Source: Micrococcales bacterium
Lineage (GTDB): Bacteria > Actinomycetota > Actinomycetes > Actinomycetales > Microbacteriaceae
Reading direction: 5' to 3'
DNA: 9,763 nucleotides
NCBI GenBank assembly: GCA_947441105.1
Contig: CANESN010000024.1
Coordinates: 1-9,763 of the forward strand
Numbering within the stretch: the first letter of the stretch is position 1; each line of letters opens with the position of its first letter. Below are positions 1-9,531 of the stretch, piece by piece. The position numbers and the translations under genes are program-made. The notes beneath the pieces were generated by a model that did not search any database, was not told the origin of the DNA, and worked only from the letters and a program-made list of their open reading frames with translations.

Positions 1-539
1 ACCTCTCCGGCTCTGGCTGGAAGGAATACCAACAAACCGGCAGCGTCTGCGGCATCGAACTACCGGCAGGTTTGGAATTTGGCGATCGCCTACCCCACCC
101 GATCTACACCCCGGCATTCAAGGCCGAACAAGGTGAGCACGATGAGAACATCACCTTTGCCCAGAGCGTTGAGCTGGTCGGGAAAGAAATAGCCGAGCGC
201 CTGAGAGACGAGTCGATTCGCATCTTTATTGAAGCGTCTCAACTTTGCGAAAAGGCTGGGTTGATCCTCGCGGACACCAAATTCGAATTTGGCAATGACC
301 CGGCAACCAACCAGCTCACCCTGGGCGATGAGGTGCTGACCCCGGACTCCTCTAGGTATTGGGATAAGGCCTTGTGGGAGCAGGGTGTTCGCGACCAAAG
401 TTTTGATAAGCAGATTGTGAGAAACTGGCTTTCGGCGAACTGGAATCAGGTGGGTGTTCCACCTGAATTACCTAACGATATAGTCTCAACTACGGCATCT
501 AAGTACCAAGAGCTGCGTGGGAAACTGACCGCGCTCTAG
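1..539 (+). CDS. purC: SAICAR synthase (phosphoribosylaminoimidazole-succinocarboxamide synthase), 3' part
   Basis: The gene enters from the left edge; the first whole codon is at 3 and 178 residues are visible before TAG at 537-539. The enzyme joins aspartate to CAIR using ATP, giving SAICAR in cytosolic IMP synthesis. The visible part begins LSGSGWKEYQ and continues with the family's core: PAGLEFGDRLPHPIYTP, then KAEQGEHDENITF (substrate and nucleotide binding), RDESIRIFIEAS, AGLILADTKFEFG and LGDEVLTPDSSRYW. The tail SFDKQIVRNWL is typical of full-length PurC. A TTG at 72 could be mistaken for a start, but the reading frame and family similarity continue upstream to the edge. The stop lies 19 bp before gcvT on the same strand, so co-transcription is likely. 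The identification is firm; only the N-terminal part is missing. Confidence 0.96.
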   Translation, partial: LSGSGWKEYQQTGSVCGIELPAGLEFGDRLPHPIYTPAFKAEQGEHDENITFAQSVELVGKEIAERLRDESIRIFIEASQLCEKAGLILADTKFEFGNDPATNQLTLGDEVLTPDSSRYWDKALWEQGVRDQSFDKQIVRNWLSANWNQVGVPPELPNDIVSTTASKYQELRGKLTAL

Positions 540-558
540 TTGGTAATAGACTTGGGAA

Positions 559-1656
559 GTGCTAACAACACCGCTTAACGAAGAGCATGTTTCCCTGGGT
601 GCAACCTTTACCGATTTCGGTGGCTGGAACATGCCGGTTCGCTATGGCTCGGACCTGGATGAGCACCACGCAGTGCGCAAAAGCGCGGGCCTTTTTGACA
701 TCTCTCACATGGGTGAACTTCGCGTTGTTGGACCTGAGGCGACCAAGTTCCTAGACAGCATTTTGGTGTCGGATATTTCTAAGCTTTCGATTGGCCAAGC
801 CAAGTACACGATTATCTGTTCGAAAGACGGAGGCATCATCGATGACCTCATCGTCTACAAGATGGACACCGAGGATTACCTGATTGTTGCCAACGCCTCA
901 AACCGCCATGCGGTTTTGGTAGCGATGCAGGATATGGCCGACTACGGCTTCAAGGTTGACATCTTCGACGAGACCGAAGACTGGGCACTGGTTGCGATTC
1001 AGGGACCAAAGGCAAAAGATATTTTGGGCAAGCTGGTCGACACCGACCTAAGCCAGTTGAAGTATTACTCGATCGCAAAAGCCAACCTTGCTGGCGTTCC
1101 GGTTTTGCTTGCCCGCACCGGCTACACCGGCGAAGACGGTTTCGAAATCTATATTCCGGTACTCGAGTCAGCTTCGATTTGGCGCAAGCTTTTGGCTGCC
1201 GGCGGCGATGACCTACTACCCTGCGGCCTGGCAGCTCGCGACACCTTGCGCCTTGAGGCCGGAATGCCTCTCTACGGTCATGAGCTCGACAGGACCCTGA
1301 CCCCTTTTGAGGCAAACCTCGGAAGAATCGTGGCTTTTGATAAGGGCGAGTTCAACTCAAAGACCGAGTTGCTAAAGGTCTCAGGCCAAAAACTTGAGAC
1401 CAAGCTCTTTGGACTTAGAGGCGAAGGTAAGCGAGCAGCTCGAGCGGACTACGAAATCTTCCTCCCGGGTGGCGAAACTTCAATTGGCAAGATCACCTCT
1501 GGAGTTCTTTCCCCCACCCTGGGCTACCCAATCGCAATGGCGTACCTCAAAGCAGATTTAGATCTAACCCCCGGCAGCAAGCTCGAGGCCGATGTTCGCG
1601 GCACCCGAGTCCCCTATGAAATCGTCAAGCTACCGTTCTACAAGGCAGAGAGATAA
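559..1656 (+). CDS. gcvT: Glycine cleavage system T protein (aminomethyltransferase)
   Basis: A 365-residue protein, the usual size for GcvT. It takes the aminomethyl group from the lipoyl arm of H protein and passes it to tetrahydrofolate, releasing ammonia and forming 5,10-methylene-THF. Visible hallmarks are the N-terminal TPLNEEHVSLGATFTDFGGW (residues 4-23), GLFDISHMGE (44-53), and GGIIDDLIVYK (91-101), which holds the conserved catalytic aspartate. RTGYTGEDGFEIY (186-198) and GLAARDTLRLEAGMPLYGHE (223-242) follow. The GTG at 559 is the only possible start: an in-frame TAG lies at 547-549 and no ATG, GTG or TTG falls between. Its ribosome site is poor (GGGA almost touching the GTG), so translation may be coupled to purC, 19 bp upstream. 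No glycine riboswitch fits in that gap. Confidence 0.97.
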   Translation: MLTTPLNEEHVSLGATFTDFGGWNMPVRYGSDLDEHHAVRKSAGLFDISHMGELRVVGPEATKFLDSILVSDISKLSIGQAKYTIICSKDGGIIDDLIVYKMDTEDYLIVANASNRHAVLVAMQDMADYGFKVDIFDETEDWALVAIQGPKAKDILGKLVDTDLSQLKYYSIAKANLAGVPVLLARTGYTGEDGFEIYIPVLESASIWRKLLAAGGDDLLPCGLAARDTLRLEAGMPLYGHELDRTLTPFEANLGRIVAFDKGEFNSKTELLKVSGQKLETKLFGLRGEGKRAARADYEIFLPGGETSIGKITSGVLSPTLGYPIAMAYLKADLDLTPGSKLEADVRGTRVPYEIVKLPFYKAER

Positions 1657-1659
1657 AAA

Positions 1660-2034
1660 ATGGCAAATCCAGAGAACCTTCAGTACACCAAAGAGCACGA
1701 GTGGGTGCTTGTAGCAGGCGATGTCGCAACCGTAGGCATCACTCAGTACGCAGCCGATGCGCTTGGTGAAATTGTTTACGTCGATCTTCCAAAGCCAGGT
1801 AGCTCTACCAGCTACATGAAGATTTGTGGCGAGATCGAGTCCACCAAGTCAGTGGGCGAGCTATACGCGCCAATGGATGGTGAGGTCATCGAGTCAAACT
1901 CTGCCCTGGGCAATGCCCCAGAGGCGATCAACCAGGACCCATACGGTGCTGGTTGGCTAATCAAGATCAAGTACACCCAATTGCCAGAGCTGCTAACCGC
2001 TGCCGAGTACGCAGCGCTCACCGGGGAGAAGTAG
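1660..2034 (+). CDS. gcvH: Glycine cleavage system H protein (lipoyl carrier)
   Basis: A 124-residue protein of normal H-protein length. It carries the aminomethyl intermediate on a lipoyl-lysine arm between P, T and L proteins. The lipoylation site is the IESTKSVGELYAP stretch, with Lys63 as the expected lipoylated residue; it sits in the usual hairpin turn of the biotinyl/lipoyl fold. The N-terminal YTKEHEWV and the following VGITQYAADALGEIVYVDLP match the family closely. The ATG at 1660 starts 3 bp after the gcvT stop, with a modest purine-rich ribosome site (GAGAGA, 1648-1653) inside the end of gcvT. The stop TAG at 2032-2034 touches the first base of gcvP, so gcvT, gcvH and gcvP should be expressed together. 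Lipoate attachment enzymes and L protein must be encoded elsewhere. Confidence 0.97.
   Translation: MANPENLQYTKEHEWVLVAGDVATVGITQYAADALGEIVYVDLPKPGSSTSYMKICGEIESTKSVGELYAPMDGEVIESNSALGNAPEAINQDPYGAGWLIKIKYTQLPELLTAAEYAALTGEK
2023..2028 (+). promoter_or_regulatory. Ribosome binding site that fixes the gcvP TTG start
   Basis: GGGGAG lies within the last codons of gcvH, 6 nt before TTG at 2035. The next in-frame ATG (2101) would remove the conserved RHIGP segment, so the TTG start is preferred. Confidence 0.7.
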
Positions 2035-4859
<2,825 letters not shown>

Positions 4860-4863
<4 letters not shown>

Positions 4864-5231
4864 CCGACTTGTACCATGTGCTTGCGGATCATTTCCGCTG
4901 CCTCAGCAAGTGTCAACTTGTCGGTTGCGATTCCTAACGTGAATTCCATACCTTGATCGGCATTCATCACTATGAAATAGCTGTTGATGTAGAGGAAAGA
5001 CGACAGCATGAACCAAGAGGTGCGTTTGTTTCCATCAACCATCGCATGATTTTTGATGATGGAGTGAACCATGGCCGCTGCCTTGAGTTCCAGCGTTGGG
5101 TAGGCGTCTTCGGCGAATAGCCTGGTTTTTGGTCTCGCTAGTGCCGAGTTAAGAAGACCCAGGTCTTTCACATACAAGCCCGCAACCGCTATTTGCTGAA
5201 GCGCATCCTCAAGTTCGAGAAAGTGCGTCAC
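4860..5231 (-). CDS. Doc/Fic-type toxin of a type II toxin-antitoxin system (death-on-curing family)
   Basis: A 123-residue protein, close in size to phage P1 Doc (126). The Fic core motif reads [10 protein letters not shown] (residues 62-71), giving His62, Asp66, Asn68, Lys69 and Arg70 at positions that are catalytic or nucleotide-binding in Doc. The Lys in GNKR rather than GNGR is typical of Doc, which phosphorylates EF-Tu and halts translation; that target is family knowledge, not shown here. Family members often have HPF or HIF at the motif start. Here Ala63 and Met64 replace those residues, so activity is probable but not certain. The start is GTG at 5231, overlapping the antitoxin stop as GTGA, with no visible ribosome site, which implies translational coupling. 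The stop overlaps the gcvP stop on the opposite strand. Family call is strong; activity is untested. Confidence 0.9.
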
Positions 5232-5434
5232 GCGTCAGCCAAGCGATCGAGCAACTCCTTGTCCCTTACCAGGACAATGTCCATGATCTCTTTGAGCTGC
5301 TTCTGCCTGTGGGCTTTCGCATCAAATGCTTCGATGGCGGTAATTACAGCTTGCTGCTTGGAGCAACCTAGCTGTTCAGCGATGTTTGTGAGCACTTCAT
5401 CCTGTGCTTCAGTCAATCTAATAGTCATAGCCAT
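5228..5434 (-). CDS. Ribbon-helix-helix (CopG/Arc-like) antitoxin
   Basis: A 68-residue protein upstream of the Doc-like toxin, in the usual antitoxin-first order. The start AMTIRLTEAQDEVL fits the DNA-binding beta strand of a ribbon-helix-helix protein. Two helices follow (roughly residues 9-19 and 24-36, with LGCSKQQAVITAIEAF). The charged C-terminal part (about 37-68, KAHRQKQLKEIMDIVLVRDKELLDRL) is the likely toxin-neutralising tail. It is not Phd-like, although Phd is the classic partner of Doc. ATG at 5434 is annotated as the start; a second Met codon at 5428 would shorten it by two residues. No Shine-Dalgarno sequence precedes it, while a TACCAT box lies 6 nt upstream, so the mRNA may be leaderless. 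A perfect palindrome next to the start is the expected autoregulatory operator. DNA binding and partner are inferred. Confidence 0.85.
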   Translation of the reverse strand: MAMTIRLTEAQDEVLTNIAEQLGCSKQQAVITAIEAFDAKAHRQKQLKEIMDIVLVRDKELLDRLADA

Positions 5435-5440
5435 AACGTA

Positions 5441-5446
5441 ATGGTA
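5441..5446 (-). promoter_or_regulatory. Possible -10 box of the toxin-antitoxin operon
   Basis: On the minus strand TACCAT (TAnnnT) is followed by 6 nt and then the antitoxin ATG. That spacing would put transcription start at or next to the ATG, giving a leaderless mRNA, which is common in actinobacteria. No clear -35 was found at 16-18 bp. The box is largely covered by the adjacent palindrome, so a bound antitoxin would block it. Confidence 0.4.
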
Positions 5447-5460
5447 TCAAGTTGATACCA
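5442..5460. promoter_or_regulatory. Perfect 19-bp palindrome, probable antitoxin operator
   Basis: TGGTATCAA, one central G, then TTGATACCA: two perfect 9-bp arms around a single base. It ends 7 bp before the antitoxin ATG and overlaps the possible -10 box. Ribbon-helix-helix antitoxins typically bind such symmetric sites and repress their own operon, so this is the natural operator. The site is seen directly; binding is inferred. Effects on the divergent purS promoter are possible but less likely, since that lies about 70 bp away. Confidence 0.7.
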
Positions 5461-5478
5461 CTTTGCCCAGAACAAATC

Positions 5479-5487
5479 TGTGGATAA
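5479..5487 (-). promoter_or_regulatory. Perfect DnaA-box match between the toxin-antitoxin operon and purS
   Basis: The minus strand reads TTATCCACA, identical to the strong DnaA-box consensus. It stands alone here with no cluster of boxes or A+T-rich unwinding element nearby, so it is not an origin. It may bind DnaA as a titration or regulatory site, or be chance. An identical 12-base context (CTGTGGATAACT) recurs at 9430-9441. Confidence 0.45.
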
Positions 5488-5502
5488 CTCGGCTCCCCGA
5501 GT
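5487..5502. repeat. Small perfect hairpin in the toxin-antitoxin/purS divergent region
   Basis: ACTCGG and CCGAGT form a perfect 6-bp stem around a CTCC loop, directly next to the DnaA-box match. No T-run follows on either strand, so it is not a convincing intrinsic terminator. It could be a protein-binding inverted repeat upstream of purS, or chance. Confidence 0.35.
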
Positions 5503-5530
5503 GGCTGTGCAGATGCGCCTGTTAGCCCAG

Positions 5531-5536
5531 TAAACT
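5531..5536 (+). promoter_or_regulatory. Possible -10 box of the purSQL operon
   Basis: TAAACT fits the TAnnnT pattern and lies 72 bp before the purS GTG, giving an untranslated leader of about 65 nt. No good -35 hexamer is visible at 17 bp. A promoter must lie in this gap because the upstream neighbour is divergent; the exact box is tentative. Confidence 0.3.
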
Positions 5537-5598
5537 ATGGCTATTCCGCAGTGTCGCGAGCCAAATATCCATCCCGAAACAGGACCTCCTGCCAACCG

Positions 5599-5604
5599 AA
5601 GGGG
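5599..5604 (+). promoter_or_regulatory. Ribosome binding site that fixes the purS GTG start
   Basis: AAGGGG lies 4 nt before GTG at 5609 and supports that start over the upstream in-frame ATG at 5537. A CCTCCT sequence, the same as the anti-Shine-Dalgarno end of 16S rRNA, lies just upstream at 5585-5590 and could pair weakly with it. Confidence 0.6.
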
Positions 5605-5608
5605 AAAA

Positions 5609-5857
5609 GTGCCAAAAATCATTGTTGAGATCATGCCAAAGCAAGATCTACTTGACCCTCCAGGCAAGGCAGTAGCCAACGCACTAAAGCGCTCAGGCCA
5701 CAACGACATCGTGAACGTAAGAATTGGTAAGCGCATCGAGCTGCACTTCGATCGCCCAATTACCCAAGCAGACCTAGATAGCGCGGGACGCGTTGCAGCT
5801 TCTTTCCTCTCCAACGACGTCATTGAAGACGTCGTTGCAATCACCAAAGAGGACTAA
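5609..5857 (+). CDS. purS: FGAM synthetase subunit PurS
   Basis: An 82-residue protein, the normal PurS size, beginning [21 protein letters not shown]. PurS is the small subunit that bridges PurQ and PurL in the three-part formylglycinamidine ribonucleotide synthetase and is needed to couple ammonia transfer between them. Conserved features are the [12 protein letters not shown] segment, the [11 protein letters not shown] strand and the C-terminal [13 protein letters not shown] chose GTG at 5609 rather than ATG at 5537: the longer form adds 24 residues without family similarity (QCREPNIHPETGPPANRRGK), and the GTG has a good ribosome site. The stop TAA overlaps the purQ ATG by one base (TAATG). 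It is the first gene of purSQL, divergent from the toxin-antitoxin module. Confidence 0.95.
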   Translation: MPKIIVEIMPKQDLLDPPGKAVANALKRSGHNDIVNVRIGKRIELHFDRPITQADLDSAGRVAASFLSNDVIEDVVAITKED

Positions 5858-6552
5858 TGAAGATCGGCGTAATCACCTACCCGGGAACCTTGGATGACCG
5901 GGATGCACAGCGCGCTATTCGACTAGCCGGTGGAACACCGGTTCCACTTTGGCACGCAGACAGCGATATCAAAAAGGTTGACGCAGTAGTCCTACCGGGA
6001 GGCTTCTCCTACGGTGACTACCTACGCTGCGGAGCAATTGCCGCTCAAGCTCCGGCCACCCAAGAGGTAGTGAGACTTGCAGCCCAGGGATTACCTGTTC
6101 TAGGCATTTGCAATGGCTTCCAGATCCTTGTCGAATCTCGCTTGCTACCAGGTGGCTTGATTCGCAACGAGCACCAGCACTTTATTTGCAGAGACCAGCG
6201 CATCAGGGTGGAGAACACGAGCACCGCCTGGACCAACCTTTTTGAGCAAGACGAAGAAATCACCATCCCGCTCAAAAACGCCGAGGGTGGCTACATCGCA
6301 AGTGCCGAGACCCTAAAGATGCTGGAAGCCGAGAACCGCGTGGTCTTTCGCTACCTAGACGTAAACCCAAATGGCTCAATGAACGACATTGCAGGTCTAA
6401 CCAATGAGCGCGGCAATGTGGTTGGGCTAATGCCTCACCCAGAGCACGCCACAGAGGCTGGCTTTGGACCAGACACCGATATCGCAACAAGATCAGGTGT
6501 TGATGGACTTAAGTTCTTCCAGTCGGTTTTGAAGGCTCTGGTGAATGCCTAA
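5857..6552 (+). CDS. purQ: FGAM synthetase glutaminase subunit PurQ
   Basis: A 231-residue class I glutamine amidotransferase, the expected PurQ length. It hydrolyses glutamine and delivers ammonia to PurL for conversion of FGAR to FGAM. The nucleophile is Cys85 in [10 protein letters not shown], and the His/Glu pair is His194 and Glu196 in MPHPEHATE. The N-terminal [16 protein letters not shown] and [15 protein letters not shown] (46-60), with the oxyanion-loop glycines, are also typical. It starts at ATG 5857, overlapping the purS stop by one base, with an AAAGAGGA ribosome site inside purS. The TAA stop overlaps the purL start in the same way. All catalytic residues are present, so it should be active together with PurS and PurL. 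Confidence 0.97.
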   Translation: MKIGVITYPGTLDDRDAQRAIRLAGGTPVPLWHADSDIKKVDAVVLPGGFSYGDYLRCGAIAAQAPATQEVVRLAAQGLPVLGICNGFQILVESRLLPGGLIRNEHQHFICRDQRIRVENTSTAWTNLFEQDEEITIPLKNAEGGYIASAETLKMLEAENRVVFRYLDVNPNGSMNDIAGLTNERGNVVGLMPHPEHATEAGFGPDTDIATRSGVDGLKFFQSVLKALVNA

Positions 6553-8840
6553 TGAGGAAAAGACCTACCAACGTCGACACCGTCTCGGACGCAATCGCAA
6601 ACGATAAAGAACAGCCTTGGAAAGAACTCGGTCTCAAGCAAGACGAGTACCAAGAGATCAAAACCATTCTCGGCAGACGCCCAACCTCCTCAGAACTAGC
6701 AATGTATTCGGTGATGTGGTCCGAGCACTGCAGCTACAAGTCCTCCAAGATCTACCTTCGCCAGTTTGGTGAGAAGGTCACCCCGGCAATGAAAAAAGAC
6801 CTCATGGTCGGCATGGGTGAAAACGCAGGTGTTGTAGATATCGGCGAAGGCCTAGCTGTCACCTTCAAGGTTGAGAGCCACAACCACCCAAGCTACATCG
6901 AACCATTCCAGGGTGCAGCAACCGGTGTCGGTGGCATTGTCCGCGACATCTTGACCATGGGTGCAAGACCAATTGCGGTTATGGACCAGCTGCGCTTTGG
7001 AGCTCCGAGTGACCCTGACACCGCACGCGTGGTTCACGGTGTCACTTCAGGCATCTCTTTCTACGGCAACTGCCTGGGGCTTCCAAACATTGGTGGCGAG
7101 ACTGTCTTTGACAAGGTCTACCAGGGCAACCCGCTGGTCAATGCCCTAGCAGTTGGTGTCATGAAGCACGAAGACCTAAAGCTTGCCAAGGCATCAAACC
7201 CTGGCGACCTAGTAATCCTGTTTGGAGCTAGAACCGGTGGCGATGGCATTGGTGGCGTTAGCGTCCTAGCCTCAGAAACCTTTGATTCAACCGGACCAAC
7301 CAAGCGCCCAGCGGTACAGGTTGGTGACCCATTTGCCGAGAAGGTCCTAATCGAGTGCTGCCTTGAACTCTTCTACGCAGGCGTAGTCGCCGGTATTCAA
7401 GACCTAGGTGGAGCAGGCATCTCCTGCGCCACCTCAGAGCTTGCCTCCAACGGTGGCAAGGGCATGAAGGTTCAGCTTCAGAATGTCCTACTAAGAGATG
7501 ATTCCCTAACCCCAGAAGAGATTCTGATGAGTGAATCACAAGAGCGCATGATGGCGATTGTTCCAACCAAGGACCTAAAAGCTTTCAAAGCGATCGTTAC
7601 CAAGTGGGAAGTTGAATACTCAGTACTTGGTGAGGTAATCGACGAAGACCGTTTGTACATCAACTGGGGCGAGCAAGAGATCGTTAACGTGCCACCTAGA
7701 ACCGTGGCTCACGATGGACCTGTCTACCACCGCCCAGTTGAATACCCAAAGTATCAAGATGCACTAAATGCCAACAGCTCAAAAACACTTCTAAGAGCAT
7801 CAGCACCGGCAGAGCTTGCCAAGCAAATCTTGGCAATCGTTACTAGCCCTAACCAAGCGGACAAGTCTTGGATCACCGCCCAGTATGACCGCTACGTCAT
7901 GGGCAACACAGCACTATCCATGCCAGATGATGCCGGCATGATTCGCGTCAGCGAAGAAACCGGTCTCGGCATCACCCTGGCAACCGATGCCAATGGCAAG
8001 TACTGCCAACTGGACCCGTATCACGGAGCACAACTAGCACTAGCTGAGGCATATAGAAATGTCGCCGTAACCGGAGCAAAGCCAAAGGCGGTAACCAACT
8101 GCCTGAACTTTGGAAGCCCAGAGAACCCAGAGGTTATGTGGCAATTCAAAGAAGCGACCGCAGGTCTTGCGGATGCCTGCATGGAGCTAGGTGTTCCGGT
8201 CACCGGAGGAAACGTTTCGTTCTACAACCAAACCGGTGACGTTGCTATCTACCCAACCCCGGTGGTTGGTGTTCTAGGTGTTATCGACAACGTTGCAAGA
8301 CGCATTCCTTCCGGCTGGCAAGACGAAGGCAACAACATCTACCTGCTCGGAACCACCAAAGATGAGCTGGATGGCTCAGCTTGGGCAGAGACCATCCACG
8401 GTCACCTTGGTGGCAAGCCACCGGTTGTTGATCTCGCAAGCGAGAAGAAGCTTGCCGACCTGATTCACGGTGCAGCTATCCAGGGCATGATCGAAGCAGC
8501 TCACGATATCTCCGAGGGTGGCCTTGCAATCGCAATAGTTGAAGCAGCATTGCGCTTTAACGTTGGTGCCAGAATCTGGCTAGATGAGGTTCTAGAGCGA
8601 GACAACCTAGACCTAACCGCAGCACTGTTCTCCGAGTCACAGGCGAGAGTGATTGTAAGCGTTGGCCGTGAGGATGACGTCAAGTTCCAAGCACTCTGCG
8701 AAGCACGAGGAGTTCCGGTTCTAAGAATTGGTGTTACCGACAAGGCCTCAGGATTAATCGAGATCAAGGATCTAGCAAGCTTCGAACTAAACGAAGTTCG
8801 CAAGGGTTGGGCTAGCACCCTGCCGGAACTCTTTGGCTAG
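6552..8840 (+). CDS. purL: FGAM synthetase large (synthetase) subunit PurL
   Basis: A 762-residue 'small' PurL, the type that lacks a fused glutaminase and works with separate PurS and PurQ, both encoded just upstream. It uses ATP and ammonia to convert FGAR into FGAM, the fourth step of IMP synthesis. Recognisable segments are [12 protein letters not shown], holding the conserved catalytic His59, and [20 protein letters not shown] (106-125) at the ATP/substrate site. [37 protein letters not shown] (550-561) and [13 protein letters not shown] (about 649-661) follow. The ATG at 6552 overlaps the purQ TAA by one base; no good ribosome site lies close by, so re-initiation after purQ is likely. 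The gene is intact and ends in LPELFG. A weak 6-bp hairpin surrounds its stop, but no T-run follows. Confidence 0.98.
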   Translation: MRKRPTNVDTVSDAIANDKEQPWKELGLKQDEYQEIKTILGRRPTSSELAMYSVMWSEHCSYKSSKIYLRQFGEKVTPAMKKDLMVGMGENAGVVDIGEGLAVTFKVESHNHPSYIEPFQGAATGVGGIVRDILTMGARPIAVMDQLRFGAPSDPDTARVVHGVTSGISFYGNCLGLPNIGGETVFDKVYQGNPLVNALAVGVMKHEDLKLAKASNPGDLVILFGARTGGDGIGGVSVLASETFDSTGPTKRPAVQVGDPFAEKVLIECCLELFYAGVVAGIQDLGGAGISCATSELASNGGKGMKVQLQNVLLRDDSLTPEEILMSESQERMMAIVPTKDLKAFKAIVTKWEVEYSVLGEVIDEDRLYINWGEQEIVNVPPRTVAHDGPVYHRPVEYPKYQDALNANSSKTLLRASAPAELAKQILAIVTSPNQADKSWITAQYDRYVMGNTALSMPDDAGMIRVSEETGLGITLATDANGKYCQLDPYHGAQLALAEAYRNVAVTGAKPKAVTNCLNFGSPENPEVMWQFKEATAGLADACMELGVPVTGGNVSFYNQTGDVAIYPTPVVGVLGVIDNVARRIPSGWQDEGNNIYLLGTTKDELDGSAWAETIHGHLGGKPPVVDLASEKKLADLIHGAAIQGMIEAAHDISEGGLAIAIVEAALRFNVGARIWLDEVLERDNLDLTAALFSESQARVIVSVGREDDVKFQALCEARGVPVLRIGVTDKASGLIEIKDLASFELNEVRKGWASTLPELFG

Positions 8841-8881
8841 TCACCAAAGCCCTATCTCGCTAGCATTACCGGTATCTAACT

Positions 8882-8885
8882 AAGG
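8882..8885 (+). promoter_or_regulatory. Ribosome site and possible promoter of the small lipoprotein gene
   Basis: AAGG lies 5 nt before ATG at 8891 and supports that start. In the 50-bp gap after purL, TATCTA (8873-8878) is a possible -10 box with no convincing -35, so the gene may have its own promoter or be read through from purL. Confidence 0.4.
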
Positions 8886-8890
8886 TTTCT

Positions 8891-9259
8891 ATGAACATTA
8901 AATACATTGCTGCACTGTCTTCCCTTGCACTACTTACCGGCTGTGCAACCGGTCCTTCAATGACCGATGCAGAAAGCTGTGACCTAATTGGTGGCGCAAT
9001 TGACTCAATGATGTTCACCTTCGATGACCCAGAGGCAACCCCAGAATCCGCAAGTGAGGTATTCACAAAGGCTGCAGCAGACCTAACCGCTGCATCCGAA
9101 GGATCAGAGGGTGAGAAAGCTCAATGGGCTGCCAGCATTAGCGCTCTTGCCAGTTACCTAAACCAGAACATCGCCGACAGCGATGGCGATGCCATGGTGC
9201 AGACACTAGACGCGCTGTTTATTGGTTTTGGAGATCAAGCCACTTACTGCGCGGAGTAG
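8891..9259 (+). CDS. Small predicted lipoprotein of unknown function
   Basis: A 122-residue protein with a lipoprotein signal peptide: MNIK, then a hydrophobic stretch (residues 5-14) and the lipobox L15-T-G-C18. Cys18 would carry the lipid and anchor the protein outside the cytoplasmic membrane. The mature part (about 105 residues) is acidic and probably mostly helical, rich in Ala, Asp, Glu and Ser. It has two further cysteines, Cys30 (ESCDLIGG) and Cys120 (ATYCAE), which could pair in a disulphide joining its two ends. I recognise no domain. It follows purL on the same strand after 50 bp and could be read through from it, but no functional link is evident. The start has an AAGG ribosome site, and the signal peptide begins right at this Met. 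Coding status is well supported; function is unknown. Confidence 0.85.
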   Translation: MNIKYIAALSSLALLTGCATGPSMTDAESCDLIGGAIDSMMFTFDDPEATPESASEVFTKAAADLTAASEGSEGEKAQWAASISALASYLNQNIADSDGDAMVQTLDALFIGFGDQATYCAE

Positions 9260-9383
9260 TTTCTCTAGCGCGTCTTGAAAGAAGAATCTTCATGAGCGCA
9301 TTGTTTGAATCGGGTGCCACTCTAACCTTCTGATCCGTAGTCAAACATCTACGAACTACCCCCGTTGCATGACTTAATTAAGG

Positions 9384-9531
9384 CTTATAGTAACTACGAG
9401 GACCTTACTTGCCAATACTGACAAGGAGGCTGTGGATAACTGTTTCCACTTTTATTAGGGCATATAGCAACATCAAATGGGCTAGTTTCCGCGTTTATTG
9501 ATGTGAAATTTAGAACTTATAGTAACTATGA
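9384..9531 (+). repeat. Repeated CTTATAGTAACTAyGA element
   Basis: Two 16-base copies differing at one position lie at 9384-9399 and 9516-9531. A weaker third copy (CATATAGCAACATCAA) lies at 9461-9476. Each of the two good copies contains TATAGT, close to a -10 hexamer, and copy two contains a perfect short palindrome (ATAGT-A-ACTAT). Starts are 77 and 55 bp apart. They could be repeated promoter -10 regions, binding sites of one regulator, or remnants of a duplication. Confidence 0.5.
9431..9439 (-). promoter_or_regulatory. Second perfect DnaA-box match
   Basis: The minus strand reads TTATCCACA. Its flanks match those of the box at 5479-5487 over 12 bases. It lies in the non-coding stretch between two copies of the TATAGTAAC element. 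Confidence 0.4.

Noticed and set aside
540..558. Glycine riboswitch before gcvT
   Set aside because: Only 19 bp separate purC and gcvT, far too short for a glycine aptamer.
950..1315. Minus-strand open frame inside gcvT
   Set aside because: Arg/Ser/Pro-rich shadow of the gcvT reading frame with no family similarity.
5193..5441. Plus-strand open frame opposite the antitoxin
   Set aside because: It is the complement of the well-supported antitoxin and toxin start region and has no protein-like pattern.
5479..5502. Replication origin near the DnaA-box match
   Set aside because: A single box without a cluster, an A+T-rich unwinding region, or dnaA/dnaN neighbours does not make an origin.
5537..5608. 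Longer purS starting at ATG 5537
   Set aside because: The extra 24 residues show no PurS similarity, there is no ribosome site before 5537, and GTG at 5609 has AAGGGG and gives the family's normal length.
5425..5847. Minus-strand open frame of 140 codons opposite purS and the control region
   Set aside because: Its product has no recognisable domain and a shadow-like composition, and it lies opposite a well-supported gene (purS).
8831..8849. Hairpin CTTTGG/CCAAAG around the purL stop as an intrinsic terminator
   Set aside because: Only six base pairs with a 7-nt loop and no following T-run; too weak to call a terminator.
9292..9333. 13-codon ATG frame as a small peptide gene
   Set aside because: Very short, only a weak ribosome site and no other support.
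9409..9501. 30-codon TTG frame in the non-coding stretch
   Set aside because: No ribosome site, a rare start and no resemblance to a known protein; it spans the DnaA box and a repeat copy.
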